Part shown: positions 9,248-17,423 of the stretch, in pieces
How positions within the stretch are numbered: position 1 is the first letter of the stretch
How the letters are laid out: every line of letters starts with the position of its first letter
Source: JAVJSU01 sp040219275
Lineage (GTDB): Bacteria; Chloroflexota; Anaerolineae; Aggregatilineales; Phototrophicaceae
Direction: 5' to 3'
DNA: 64,000 bases
NCBI GenBank assembly: GCA_040219275.1
Contig: JAVJSU010000071.1
Span: 78,679 to 142,678, forward strand
Notes under the pieces: model-generated
Seen by the model: the letters and a program-made list of their open reading frames with translations, nothing else
What the model was told of the DNA's origin: nothing
Databases searched by the model: none
Made by a program: the position numbers and the translations under genes

Positions 9248-9841
9248 CTAGTAACTCGTAGGATCCACGCCCATCAGGAATAACGCAGAGAGCAACGCAA
9301 TAATGAGTGGCAATGCCAGAGTCAGCGCGAAAACACGGCTGTCATGGTTCAGGTGCATATAATACCAGACCACCAAGCCCGCCTTCACAATTGCAATCCC
9401 CAGCAAGATCGGGATTTTGAGGTCACTACCAATCAGTTCAGCCAGAATAACTTCAATGAGTGTAGCAACCGCCAACAAGCCGAACACCATCGTATACACG
9501 GGGAATGGAAACTCGCGCCCGAACCACACGGTCACATCGCCGTGTGCATCGTGTGCCAATGCCTCAGCGGGTGAATTCGGTGCACGCCCCGCCTTCTCAA
9601 TGCCTTCTTCTAAAGCCGTCACACCTGCATCAAATGCTTCAACAATCGGTGAATCCGTCGCTTCTTCGGTAGAGTCTAATGCTTCTGCGGTCGCTTTTGC
9701 AGTCGCATCATCAGGATCAGCTTTGGCAAGTACGTCTTCGGCTTGACCTTCCGGGTATTCATCTGGACCGGGGACAGAGTTGGCGAGTTCTTCAACTTCG
9801 CCGTTGGTCAGTTCGTCTTTGTGTTCTTCAGCCATCGTCAA
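9248..9841 (-). CDS. ctaF: Cytochrome c oxidase subunit IV-like protein
   Basis: 197 aa. The C-terminal ~100 residues form three membrane helices (about 110-130, 140-160, 170-192) with the pattern GIAIVKAGLVVWYYMHLNHD, typical of the small bacterial oxidase subunit IV (COX4_pro). The N-terminal ~90 residues are an acidic, low-complexity cytoplasmic-type extension rich in Glu, Asp and Ala; this is unusually long for the family. It is last in the leftward ctaC-ctaD-ctaE2-unknown-ctaE-ctaF operon, six bases after ctaE, and probably stabilises the oxidase complex. Confidence 0.85.
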   Translation of the reverse strand: MTMAEEHKDELTNGEVEELANSVPGPDEYPEGQAEDVLAKADPDDATAKATAEALDSTEEATDSPIVEAFDAGVTALEEGIEKAGRAPNSPAEALAHDAHGDVTVWFGREFPFPVYTMVFGLLAVATLIEVILAELIGSDLKIPILLGIAIVKAGLVVWYYMHLNHDSRVFALTLALPLIIALLSALFLMGVDPTSY

Positions 9842-9847
9842 TCCCCC

Positions 9848-10489
9848 CTAAACCAGATAGATAATTGTGAATAGCAAAATCCACACCACGTCGACAAAAT
9901 GCCAATACAGCCCGAAAATCTCCACACCCACGTAATTCCGACTGCTATACCGTCCGTTACGAGCGCGGTTCATCACCAGCAAGCACCACAACACGCCCAC
10001 AATCACATGAGCACCATGAAAGGCTGTCGGCGCATAAAAGTGCATCCCGAAGCCACTGAACGCATCACTCGCAAAATCCAATGTCACCGCTTCATCACCC
10101 AGACGGCGATATTCCACATATTGCAATACGACGAAGATCGCTCCCAACACGGCGGTAATGCTGAACCAGCGATTTAATCCGGCGATGTTATCCCGCTGAA
10201 TTTCGCGCAAACCCATCACCATAGACCAGCTACTTGTCAACAACAAAAAGGTGTTAAATGTCACCAGCAGAATACCCGTAAAACCAAGCGCCTCATGGAC
10301 ATGGTGCACAGCTTCCGGCTCACGGATGCGAAACACCACATACGTCGCAATCAACACCGTAAAGATCACCACTTCTGAACCCAGATAGAGCCACATGGCG
10401 AACTTTTGATTATCAATACTGAGCGCCTCTTTTTTGGCTTCTTCAGCGTTCCGCACTTGCTCTGCGCGATCAAGGCTTATTTCACTCAT
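9848..10489 (-). CDS. ctaE: Cytochrome c oxidase subunit III
   Basis: 213 aa, five to six membrane helices. Family signatures are present: AFHGAHVIVG in the middle and YWHFVDVVWILLF near the C-terminus. Subunit III sits beside subunit I and supports proton uptake and enzyme stability. This is the canonical one of two subunit III genes in the operon; the other (11814-12404) has lost the WHFVD motif. It lies between the unrecognised 404-residue membrane protein and subunit IV. Confidence 0.93.
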   Translation of the reverse strand: MSEISLDRAEQVRNAEEAKKEALSIDNQKFAMWLYLGSEVVIFTVLIATYVVFRIREPEAVHHVHEALGFTGILLVTFNTFLLLTSSWSMVMGLREIQRDNIAGLNRWFSITAVLGAIFVVLQYVEYRRLGDEAVTLDFASDAFSGFGMHFYAPTAFHGAHVIVGVLWCLLVMNRARNGRYSSRNYVGVEIFGLYWHFVDVVWILLFTIIYLV

Positions 10490-10507
10490 TAGTCAGATCA
10501 CCCTTAA

Positions 10508-11722
10508 TTATTTTTGTCCTAAGAATTCAGGTGCGCCCCGTAATACACGCGCCAATCCACGCGCACCACGTCCAACAGCGCCGAAGAGCAGTCCCGGATA
10601 CAGCAACGTCACGCCGATACCCACCGCGTTACCGAGCGCAAGAAGTGTATTTAACAGATCAAATACATTCGCCAGCTTAATGGTGAACACACCCATCACA
10701 TCAATATTGCCGATGAAGAAGGTCGCGTTGCTAAATCCGAAGATACGATCCACACCCAGCAGAGCATAATAAATCAATACATACCAGAATGCCCAGTACA
10801 GGAACACGGCAATCCCGATAAACGCCAGTAACCGAACCAATGAAGACAGAGCTTTCGCCCGGCTAAACACCGGATAACTGATGGCATACGTCAGCCCTAA
10901 GCCAACCACCAGCGAAAATAGTGACCGTATCCATGCAGGCGTAATCTCGATCATGGACTTAAAGACCACCCCATCGAGAATAAACATAATCAATGCCGCC
11001 AGCACAGCAACACCCACTAAATACCAGGTCGATACCGTCCCGATGCCCTGCATCTCTGCCACCGCTTTACGTTCAGAAGCAGACGCAGTCAAAAGCGCAA
11101 ACGGTTCTTGCGGTTCCGTCGCCTGTGCTTCCTTAACACCTTTCGTCAAGGAGACAAACGCCAGACCAATTCCACCGCCCACAACCGCCAGCGAAAGCAA
11201 CGTGAAGCCCGCAAACAGCACAAACAGCGTGAATTGCGTCACTTCTAAGTCGCCGAGTAAAGGCAGATAAATACTAACGTTATCTGTAAACTGCGTGGGT
11301 TCAGCGCCGGGGTCTGTTGAAACTTTCAACGCCGGACCAAAGGAGACCGTCGCCAGCGCGAACAACCCGACCATGAGTAGGATCGTCCAGAAGGAGATTT
11401 CCCAGATAGTATAACCGAGTGTGTCACGCGGTTCCATCTCAACGTCTTCAGCATGGTGATCGTCATGGGCATCCTCATCCACCACCAGCAAGCCATATTC
11501 ATCTTCTTCAGGCTCATGTGGATGTGCGTTTACGGCAGGATTCGCCGCACCCATACCCCAGACAAACGCCGCCGACGTTGTGAATGCCGCCATCGTCAGG
11601 GCAAGTTGCGGATCCCACACAGGATCAATACTTTGTAGCGCACGTATCAGTGCTACCAATAGCAGTCCCAGTAGAAATCCTAAGATTCCAACTGACACAC
11701 CGCGAGCAAGTCCGGGTTGCAT
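10508..11722 (-). CDS. Unrecognised polytopic membrane protein within the oxidase operon
   Basis: 404 aa. Hydrophobic segments occur at roughly 10-28, 41-58, 105-127, 150-185, 230-250, 265-285, 293-318 and 345-378. Between the second and third lies an acidic, His-containing loop (about 65-98, including HPHEPEEDEYG and EDAHDDHHAEDVE) that could bind metal ions. I do not recognise the family. Its position between two subunit III genes, with about 18 bases to ctaE downstream, argues for a role in oxidase structure, copper delivery or assembly; that is inference. A 10-base perfect hairpin separates it from the gene upstream. Confidence 0.7.
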   Translation of the reverse strand: MQPGLARGVSVGILGFLLGLLLVALIRALQSIDPVWDPQLALTMAAFTTSAAFVWGMGAANPAVNAHPHEPEEDEYGLLVVDEDAHDDHHAEDVEMEPRDTLGYTIWEISFWTILLMVGLFALATVSFGPALKVSTDPGAEPTQFTDNVSIYLPLLGDLEVTQFTLFVLFAGFTLLSLAVVGGGIGLAFVSLTKGVKEAQATEPQEPFALLTASASERKAVAEMQGIGTVSTWYLVGVAVLAALIMFILDGVVFKSMIEITPAWIRSLFSLVVGLGLTYAISYPVFSRAKALSSLVRLLAFIGIAVFLYWAFWYVLIYYALLGVDRIFGFSNATFFIGNIDVMGVFTIKLANVFDLLNTLLALGNAVGIGVTLLYPGLLFGAVGRGARGLARVLRGAPEFLGQK

Positions 11723-11762
11723 AAATTCCGCTCCTTTGAAAAATAGCGATCAGCTTGTGGCA

Positions 11763-11791
11763 ATTAGCTTTTAGTAAAAGCAAAAGCTAAT
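11763..11791. repeat. Intra-operon hairpin
   Basis: Arms ATTAGCTTTT and AAAAGCTAAT pair perfectly around a nine-base loop in the 91-base gap between the second subunit III gene and the 404-residue membrane protein gene. The surrounding AGCTAAT/AGCTTTT words resemble the decayed tandem words seen in other gaps. It could be a processing site or partial attenuator. Confidence 0.6.
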
Positions 11792-11813
11792 CGCTACCAG
11801 CTAATGGCTCAAT

Positions 11814-12404
11814 TTATATCCAATATAACACGGTGTAAAACAATATCCACGCAAAAGCGACAAAATACCATAATTTTACGCCCGCTTCCACTGCCCAAAA
11901 ATCAAGCGAGCCGTAGCGCCCTTCTCGCGCATGATTGTACACAACACCCATGTACACCGCGATAGCCAGAGCATGAAGCCCATGAAATCCGGTCATCAGC
12001 CGGAAAACCGCCCCGTATTGCGTTCCCATCGGCGCGATGATCCATTCATAGACCATGATCGCCATAAACACCACACCCAGCCCGATGACCGCAAGCCATT
12101 GTGTGGTAAACGCGGCATGTTCATCATTCTGAATGGCGACTAACGCGCGCCGTGCAAAAAATACACTCAGAAATAACGCCGCAGTCGCGACTGTTGGCAA
12201 TAACACTCCCATACGATCTACACCTTCGGGAGGCCATTCCGTGTAGGAATACCGCAATTGCCAGTTCACCATAATCAGGCACAAAAACGCCATGATCCAC
12301 GAAATTTGAAATACGGTCATCCCGGTGCGACGATTACGGATTGCCTGTAACTCAGCGCGGGATAGATTTTGTTCTAACAAGTCCTGGTTTTGCATCTCAA
12401 TCAC
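11814..12404 (-). CDS. Second, divergent cytochrome c oxidase subunit III-like protein
   Basis: 196 aa, about five membrane helices. It keeps GFHGLHALAIAVYMG and a C-terminal LWYFVAFAWILFYTVLYW segment aligned with subunit III, but the canonical W-H-F-V-D is changed to W-Y-F-V-A. Length and helix pattern otherwise fit the heme-copper oxidase subunit III family. It directly follows ctaD in the operon (122-base gap holding a compound palindromic repeat). A second subunit III in one operon could replace or accompany the canonical one; alternatively it corresponds to an alternative complex III or nitric-oxide-type accessory subunit. Confidence 0.8.
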   Translation of the reverse strand: MIEMQNQDLLEQNLSRAELQAIRNRRTGMTVFQISWIMAFLCLIMVNWQLRYSYTEWPPEGVDRMGVLLPTVATAALFLSVFFARRALVAIQNDEHAAFTTQWLAVIGLGVVFMAIMVYEWIIAPMGTQYGAVFRLMTGFHGLHALAIAVYMGVVYNHAREGRYGSLDFWAVEAGVKLWYFVAFAWILFYTVLYWI

Positions 12405-12448
12405 AATTTACAATACATCTCGAAAAGGTTTTTATAGATATTTAGTCT

Positions 12449-12507
12449 GTAGGGGCGACCTGCGAGGTCACCCATCTGCTAGGTCGCCCCCGTCAAATCG
12501 CCCCTAC
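12449..12507. repeat. Dispersed palindrome, compound copy 2
   Basis: Two overlapping units. The first (12449-12473) reads GTAGGGGCGACCT-GCG-AGGTCACCC, with one arm mismatch. A partial second unit CTGCTAGGTCGCCC follows, and the element closes with TCGCCCCTAC (to 12507), the reverse complement of the opening GTAGGGGCGA. The whole 59-base block is therefore flanked by inverted ends, like a nested duplication of the basic element. Confidence 0.8.
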
Positions 12508-12526
12508 ATCTCGAAAATTAACCCAA

Positions 12527-14251
12527 CTAGTCCCCTGCCGGTTGTGGTTCCATCGGCGTTGTAGGTGCGCCCGATTCCGGCTTTGCTTTCGGCGGAGAAG
12601 GTGGCGCAAAACGCCCATCCATCGCATCCAGATACGCTTTGGAGGCTTCTGTACCATACCCATATGGGTCTTCATACGGGATCGGATCGCCGATGAAGTT
12701 ATACGCAGGCGGCGGCGAAGAAGTCATCCATTCTAAAGTGAGTGCGCGCCACGGATTTGAACCCGCAACTTTACCGCTTACCGTGCTCGCAACAAGATTG
12801 TAAAGGAAGATGAAGGTCGAAATACCAAGCACGAACCCAAAAACGCTGACAATTGTGTTCATATCCTGAAATTGCGGATCATACACTGCGACACGACGCG
12901 GCATACCGAGCATACCAAGCATGTGCATCGGGAAGAATGTGCCGAGGAAGCCGATATAGGTCAGCGCAAAATGGATACGCGCCAGCCGTTCATCCATCAT
13001 CCGTCCGGTGATCTTCGGCCACCAGTGGTAGAAACCAGCATAAATGGCGAATACACTACCGCCAAAAAGCACGAAGTGAAAGTGACTTACCACGAAATAT
13101 GTATCATGAAGGTGAATATCTACCGGAATTGCCGCCAGCATCACACCCGTGATACCGCCGATCACGAACATCGACAAGAAGCCCAACCCGAACAGCATCG
13201 CGCCAGTAAAGCGAATTTTACCCAGCCAGATCGTACCCAGCCAGCTGAAAATTTTAATCCCCGTCGGCACGGCGATAATCATAGAGGTAATCATGAAAGG
13301 AATACGCAGGGACGGGTTCAAGCTGGTGAACATATGATGCGCCCACACCGTAAAACCGATCAACGCAATCGCCATACTTGAAAGCGCAATCATCCGATAG
13401 CCGAAAACGGGCTTACGTGAATGTACTGAAAGCACTTCGCTTAGAATACCCATACCCGGCAAGACCATGATATACACCGCCGGATGGCTGTAGAACCAGA
13501 ACACGTTCTGCCACAGCAAGACATCACCGCCCGCTTCAATATCGAAGAACGCCGTGCCTGCCACGCGATCAAGCAGAAGCAGAGTCAGCGCACCCGCAAG
13601 GAAAGGGGTTGCCATAACGACAATAATCGAAGTCGCCAGAATCGCCCATACGAACAGGGGCATCTGGAAGTAGCCCATACCCTCAGGGCGCATATTCTTG
13701 ATGGTCACGATGAAGTTAATCCCACCGAGAATAGACGACAAACCGAGCAAATGGAGCGACAAAATCCACAGCGTTTGTCCATCAGGGCTATAAACAGAAC
13801 TCAGTGGCGGGTAGCTCGTCCACCCTGCTTCTGCCGGACCAACAAAGTAACCGGAAAGCATCAACAAACCAGCCGGCGGGATCATCCAGAATGCCAGCGC
13901 GTTCAACCACGGGAACGCCATATCCTTCGCACCGAGCATTAATGGGACTAAATAATTACCAAAACCCGCGAACACCGGCACAATCCACAGGAAAATCATC
14001 ATCGTACCGTGCATGGTAAATAGCGTATTATAGTTAGAGCCATTTTCCATCAAGTCTAATTCCGGCGTGAGCAATTCCCACCGGATCATCATTGCAAGCG
14101 CACCGGCGACAACGAAAAACGCCAGCGATGTCACCATATATTGCACGCCAATTATTTTGTGATCAATACTCCAACGAAAATACTCCGCTAAAGCCGGGCG
14201 CTTGGCTGGTTTTGCCTGCGCGCCTCCATAAGGATACGATAAAGTAGCCAT
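12527..14251 (-). CDS. ctaD: Cytochrome c oxidase subunit I, A2-type
   Basis: 574 aa, twelve membrane helices. It reduces O2 to water and pumps protons. Ligands are visible: heme a His81 (MHGTM) and His392; CuB His256, His305 and His306; heme a3 His390. The CuB helix reads YSHPAVY (254-260), with Tyr260 as the cross-linked tyrosine. The Glu of the usual HPEVY is absent and Tyr-Ser precedes the His, which is the mark of A2-type heme-copper oxidases such as Thermus and Rhodothermus caa3. The N-terminus is a short soluble segment; the C-terminus is Pro/Glu-rich. Second gene of the operon, 16 bases after ctaC. Confidence 0.96.
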   Translation of the reverse strand: MATLSYPYGGAQAKPAKRPALAEYFRWSIDHKIIGVQYMVTSLAFFVVAGALAMMIRWELLTPELDLMENGSNYNTLFTMHGTMMIFLWIVPVFAGFGNYLVPLMLGAKDMAFPWLNALAFWMIPPAGLLMLSGYFVGPAEAGWTSYPPLSSVYSPDGQTLWILSLHLLGLSSILGGINFIVTIKNMRPEGMGYFQMPLFVWAILATSIIVVMATPFLAGALTLLLLDRVAGTAFFDIEAGGDVLLWQNVFWFYSHPAVYIMVLPGMGILSEVLSVHSRKPVFGYRMIALSSMAIALIGFTVWAHHMFTSLNPSLRIPFMITSMIIAVPTGIKIFSWLGTIWLGKIRFTGAMLFGLGFLSMFVIGGITGVMLAAIPVDIHLHDTYFVVSHFHFVLFGGSVFAIYAGFYHWWPKITGRMMDERLARIHFALTYIGFLGTFFPMHMLGMLGMPRRVAVYDPQFQDMNTIVSVFGFVLGISTFIFLYNLVASTVSGKVAGSNPWRALTLEWMTSSPPPAYNFIGDPIPYEDPYGYGTEASKAYLDAMDGRFAPPSPPKAKPESGAPTTPMEPQPAGD

Positions 14252-14267
14252 AAAAACCTCGCTCTAA

Positions 14268-15647
14268 TTAACTACCAACGCCAATATTTGCATCTGGTTC
14301 CGGGGTATCCTCTGCCGCCGGAGTGACTTCAGCTTCAGGGGTCATTTCGGCTTCAGAAGTGGTTTCCATTTCAGCCGTAGCTTCTGCTGTGGCTTCAACG
14401 TCCGTTGCATCTGCGCCCGCACCAAACGTAACCGGATTATCAGGATTATCCGCATCAATCACATTACGCAGATTGTCCAGATCACAATTAGACTCACCCG
14501 ACCCTGTTTGCGTACATAAGTAAGACACAATCGCGTAAAAGTCATTGGTCGGCATATAATTCGCACCAGCCGGATCACCCGGTTGGAATTGTGGCATTAA
14601 TGCGCCATAGCCAGGGACAAGATATTCATTAGGATAATGCAATGACCGATACAAATATTCTTCTGCCGTTTGACCAGCTACACGCGTCGCCGCACGATCA
14701 CCCACGCCGTTAAGCACCGGACCGGTCACGCCTGCCCAACCCACATCAGACAACACATGGCACCCTGAACACGGGTAATTCTGAATCACCTGACGACCAC
14801 GAATCACCGGATCAGCAGGTGGGTTAATAATCGGATCGAAAACTTCACGTTCCAGAATTTCTAGATACGCTTCCTCAGATTCATGCACGTAGACGTTCGC
14901 CCACATATTACCGTGTCCGCTACCACATAATTCTGTACATACCACACGATAACGGTTGTACTGTGTGCCGGACGCTTCATCCGTATAATCCCAACCATTT
15001 TCTGGCACAATCGGAGTAAACCGGATTTCAGTCGTGCGCCCCGGCAACAAATCTTGCTTAACGCGCATCTCCGGAATCCAGAACGCGTGGATTACGTCCT
15101 GCGTTTGCATAGACATCACCACATGCTGACCCGCATATGTGTGCAAATCAGGTAAAGCGCCCCGAATCACATCCTGAGAATCGGCAACGGTGCGCCCTTG
15201 TGCATCTTCATAACCGAATGTCCACGCATACCGCGCACCAACCGCCGTAATCGTGGTTTCATTTTCATTCGGTTCACGAATATCTACCCACACTTGATAG
15301 CTGTAGATAACCAATATCAGTACGATCACCGCCGGAATCGCCGTCCAGACCAATTCAAGCGTCGTATTCCCGTGAATCGTCGGACCATCTTCTTCGTCAT
15401 CATCACGCTTACCAAAAGTGAGAACGGAGTACAGTAGTAAACCCTGTACAAGAAGGAAGATTGCCCCGCCGATCACCAGCAAAAACCGGAACAAGGTATC
15501 TACTTGCTCGGACTCCGCTGAGGCTTGATCGGGAAAAACTGACGGGGTGAGCGCACCAATCGCAAGACCACCAAGTACGATAAAAATACCGCCCGCGATG
15601 ATCGGGATTAGCAGACTGTTGGAGTTACTCTTTTTTCCAAAATCCAT
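14268..15647 (-). CDS. ctaC: Cytochrome c oxidase subunit II with fused cytochrome c domain (caa3)
   Basis: 459 aa. Two membrane helices (about 15-37 and 55-78, with another hydrophobic run at 98-120), then the extracytoplasmic CuA cupredoxin domain: ligands His187, Cys237, Glu239, Cys241, His245 and Met248 in VVCTELCGSGHGNM. A cytochrome c domain follows, heme motif CSGCH at 293-297 and probable axial Met351 (GALMPQF). The last ~60 residues are an Ala/Thr/Glu repeat tail unlike any domain. The fused cytochrome accepts electrons from complex III or an alternative donor. First gene of the operon; the promoter must lie in the AT-rich region above 15648. Confidence 0.95.
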   Translation of the reverse strand: MDFGKKSNSNSLLIPIIAGGIFIVLGGLAIGALTPSVFPDQASAESEQVDTLFRFLLVIGGAIFLLVQGLLLYSVLTFGKRDDDEEDGPTIHGNTTLELVWTAIPAVIVLILVIYSYQVWVDIREPNENETTITAVGARYAWTFGYEDAQGRTVADSQDVIRGALPDLHTYAGQHVVMSMQTQDVIHAFWIPEMRVKQDLLPGRTTEIRFTPIVPENGWDYTDEASGTQYNRYRVVCTELCGSGHGNMWANVYVHESEEAYLEILEREVFDPIINPPADPVIRGRQVIQNYPCSGCHVLSDVGWAGVTGPVLNGVGDRAATRVAGQTAEEYLYRSLHYPNEYLVPGYGALMPQFQPGDPAGANYMPTNDFYAIVSYLCTQTGSGESNCDLDNLRNVIDADNPDNPVTFGAGADATDVEATAEATAEMETTSEAEMTPEAEVTPAAEDTPEPDANIGVGS

Positions 15648-15741
15648 GTATATTTCCTGCCGAAGTTGTTAACCAAACGGGATACAAAATTCCCCTGAAA
15701 TCAGATGACACCCACCTTGCAGGGTTAAGCTACGATGTTTA

Positions 15742-15758
15742 TGTCCAAACAATGGACA
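15742..15758. promoter_or_regulatory. Operator-like inverted repeat upstream of ctaC
   Basis: TGTCCA and TGGACA arms pair perfectly around AACAA, about 95 bases before the ctaC start. The dyad shape and spacing fit a dimeric regulator site. A second 10-base palindrome, CAAATATTTG, lies 30 bases further upstream. The regulator is unknown. Confidence 0.4.
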
Positions 15759-16148
15759 AATATACCGCCTTTAGTGAGGATTTGCTAACAAATATTTGTG
15801 CAATATTTACATCACAAAGAAAACTTGCTTGTTAAATTTTACACAATCGCCCTGCAACGTATTGTACCTAACAACCCAAAGTTTGACAAGCATCGGCAAA
15901 CGACAACTTTAACCAAAGTAAAAACTCTAATATTCAATTTCGACCCCATAATTCAGCCTCATAACGCGCTAAATCTCTTCCATTTTTAGATTGTAGAAAA
16001 CTATTGTATAGTATTGTTATTGTCAGTTATGTTTATACTAAAAACAGCTTCTACCAAACATTGTTTCCTTATGTATAGCATAATTTGTGGTGACTTTTTT
16101 GGAGGTTTTCTTAAGGGATAACACGGAAGTTTCCATGGAATTGCCGTA

Positions 16149-16189
16149 TATAATGAATAGATGATCGCACGTTAGAAAAAATTAACGGA
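16149..16189 (+). promoter_or_regulatory. Probable -10 and shared leader motif upstream of the DUF4231 gene
   Basis: TATAAT at 16149-16154 in the context CCGTATATAATG, followed by GTTAGAAAAAATTAACGGA at 16171-16189. The 19-base leader is identical to the one at 18632-18650 before the second HEAT gene and contains GTTA-N8-TAAC. No good -35 is visible at the usual distance. Confidence 0.45.
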
Positions 16190-16199
16190 GCAATACACT

Positions 16200-17207
16200 A
16201 TGGGTAGCATCGACATAGACAAATCACCATCCCCTGACGATCTCATCGACACACCGGACACGACGGAGAGTGTTGTCGAAAACGCCGCACCCGCACCGGA
16301 GTTAACCAGAGAGATCAGCGAAGAAGTAACTACCGAAGTGGCGCAGGATGTCGTAGAAAACACGACAGACCCAACCAGCGATACACCCGAATCGACTACT
16401 GAGCCTGATAAGGACATTCCAGCCATGACCTTAAGCGAAAAAGTTGCAAAGCCCATTGCAAAGCCCATCCCTGCCAGCGAACCCAACGGCGCTACGAAAC
16501 CCACCGAAGAGCCTACTTTTGCAAAACCAGTCGATCCTATTAAAGCTGAAATCAATGCAAGAAAAGCTGAAAAGGATGAGGATGAATCGGAAGAAGATCT
16601 CATCGACTATACCAAAGCCAGTGTTTTCGCTAATTTAGAAGAAAACCCGAACCGACTCAAACCCGGTGGTCAATGGCCCCCGCCCATCTTCTTCGATAGC
16701 CTGAACGCCTCAGATCAAGAGCGTTTTTATCTGGAACATCGCTGGTATGCCCAATGGAGCTACTACGACCAGAAAGCAACACAGGCAAAAACCATCTACC
16801 AGCGCCTACAACTTATCATCGGTATCGGCTCAGTGACCGTCCCCGTGCTTGTCGGGCTGAATGCGTCCAATGAAGTGGCTCGTAATTCACTGCAACTCAT
16901 TACCGTTGCCATCAGTTTGATGGTCGCCGCGTCCGCCGCCATTGAAAGCGTCAAAACTTATGGCGATAATTGGCGCACATTTAGAGGCGCGGCAGAAGAA
17001 CTCAACCGCGAAAAATCACTCTACGATGCCCACGCCGGACCGTATCGCCGTGCAAAAAGTCGCTTCCTCACCTTCGTCGAACGCTGTGAAGACATCATCG
17101 CCAAACAAAACGGTGCATGGATCGCCTTTAAAGACGAAAGTAAGGATAAAGACGAAGACGGGGACGGCATACCGGACGGACAATCCGGCACAGTTGGCAA
17201 CGGCTAA
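16200..17207 (+). CDS. DUF4231 (SLATT-like) two-helix membrane protein
   Basis: 335 aa. Residues 1-135 are a disordered, acidic Thr/Glu/Pro-rich region. Residues about 160-305 match the DUF4231 pattern: FYLEHRWYAQWSYYDQKA, then two membrane helices (about 203-222 and 231-249) and a charged helix with TYGDNWRTFRGAAEELNREK. This arrangement is shared with SLATT-type two-TM domains, which are predicted membrane-active effectors in nucleotide-signalling and other conflict systems. The C-terminal DKDEDGDGIPD resembles a thrombospondin type 3 or dockerin-style calcium site. The ATG has GGAG nine bases upstream. First gene of the HEAT/TIR cluster. Confidence 0.75.
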   Translation: MGSIDIDKSPSPDDLIDTPDTTESVVENAAPAPELTREISEEVTTEVAQDVVENTTDPTSDTPESTTEPDKDIPAMTLSEKVAKPIAKPIPASEPNGATKPTEEPTFAKPVDPIKAEINARKAEKDEDESEEDLIDYTKASVFANLEENPNRLKPGGQWPPPIFFDSLNASDQERFYLEHRWYAQWSYYDQKATQAKTIYQRLQLIIGIGSVTVPVLVGLNASNEVARNSLQLITVAISLMVAASAAIESVKTYGDNWRTFRGAAEELNREKSLYDAHAGPYRRAKSRFLTFVERCEDIIAKQNGAWIAFKDESKDKDEDGDGIPDGQSGTVGNG

Positions 17208-17224
17208 ACTCGTATCTTACTTTC

Positions 17225-17249
17225 GTAGGGGCGAATTGCTAGTTCGCCC
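17225..17249. repeat. Dispersed intergenic palindrome, copy 3
   Basis: Variant with arms GGGCGAATT and AGTTCGCCC around GCT; one T-G wobble, otherwise paired. Preceded by GTAG. It follows the DUF4231 gene by about 17 bases and comes just before a second hairpin (17278). Confidence 0.8.
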
Positions 17250-17277
17250 TCCATATCCACAAATCTTTCAAAACGCG

Positions 17278-17310
17278 CCCACAGCAATGTTGTTGTGGGT
17301 GTTGTGTTTT
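17278..17310 (+). terminator. Hairpin terminator after the DUF4231 gene
   Basis: CCCACAGCAA pairs with TTGTTGTGGG over at least nine positions with a minimal loop, then TGTTGTGTTTT. It sits immediately upstream of a promoter for the next gene, so the two genes are probably transcribed separately. Confidence 0.55.
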
Positions 17311-17331
17311 GAGCGGCACTCCGGTTATAAT
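17302..17331 (+). promoter_or_regulatory. Probable sigma70-type promoter
   Basis: TTGTGT (17302-17307), an 18-base spacer and TATAAT (17326-17331), about 90 bases before the gene at 17424. The -35 box lies in the tail of the preceding terminator. Confidence 0.5.
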
Positions 17332-17423
17332 CAGTGTAAATTTGATATAAGAATTCACCATATCACTGTAAGATAAAGCATCCGTGCTTCTTCTAGTGTT
17401 ATGAGCATAATAGGGGAAATCGT

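Larger units (their letters stand above)
15648..16199. other. AT-rich divergent intergenic region
   Basis: About 550 bases between the oxidase operon (leftward) and the DUF4231 gene (rightward), with no convincing gene. It is more AT-rich than its surroundings. It holds two operator-like palindromes, TGTCCA-N5-TGGACA at 15742-15758 and CAAATATTTG at 15789-15798, both on the oxidase side, a TATAAT at 16149-16154 on the other side, and the leader motif GTTAGAAAAAATTAACGGA at 16171-16189. Confidence 0.6.

Noticed and set aside
12872..13381. Open frame of 169 codons antisense to ctaD
   Set aside because: Composition (His/Arg/Glu/Thr-rich) is that of an antisense shadow of a hydrophobic membrane protein, and ctaD is certain here.
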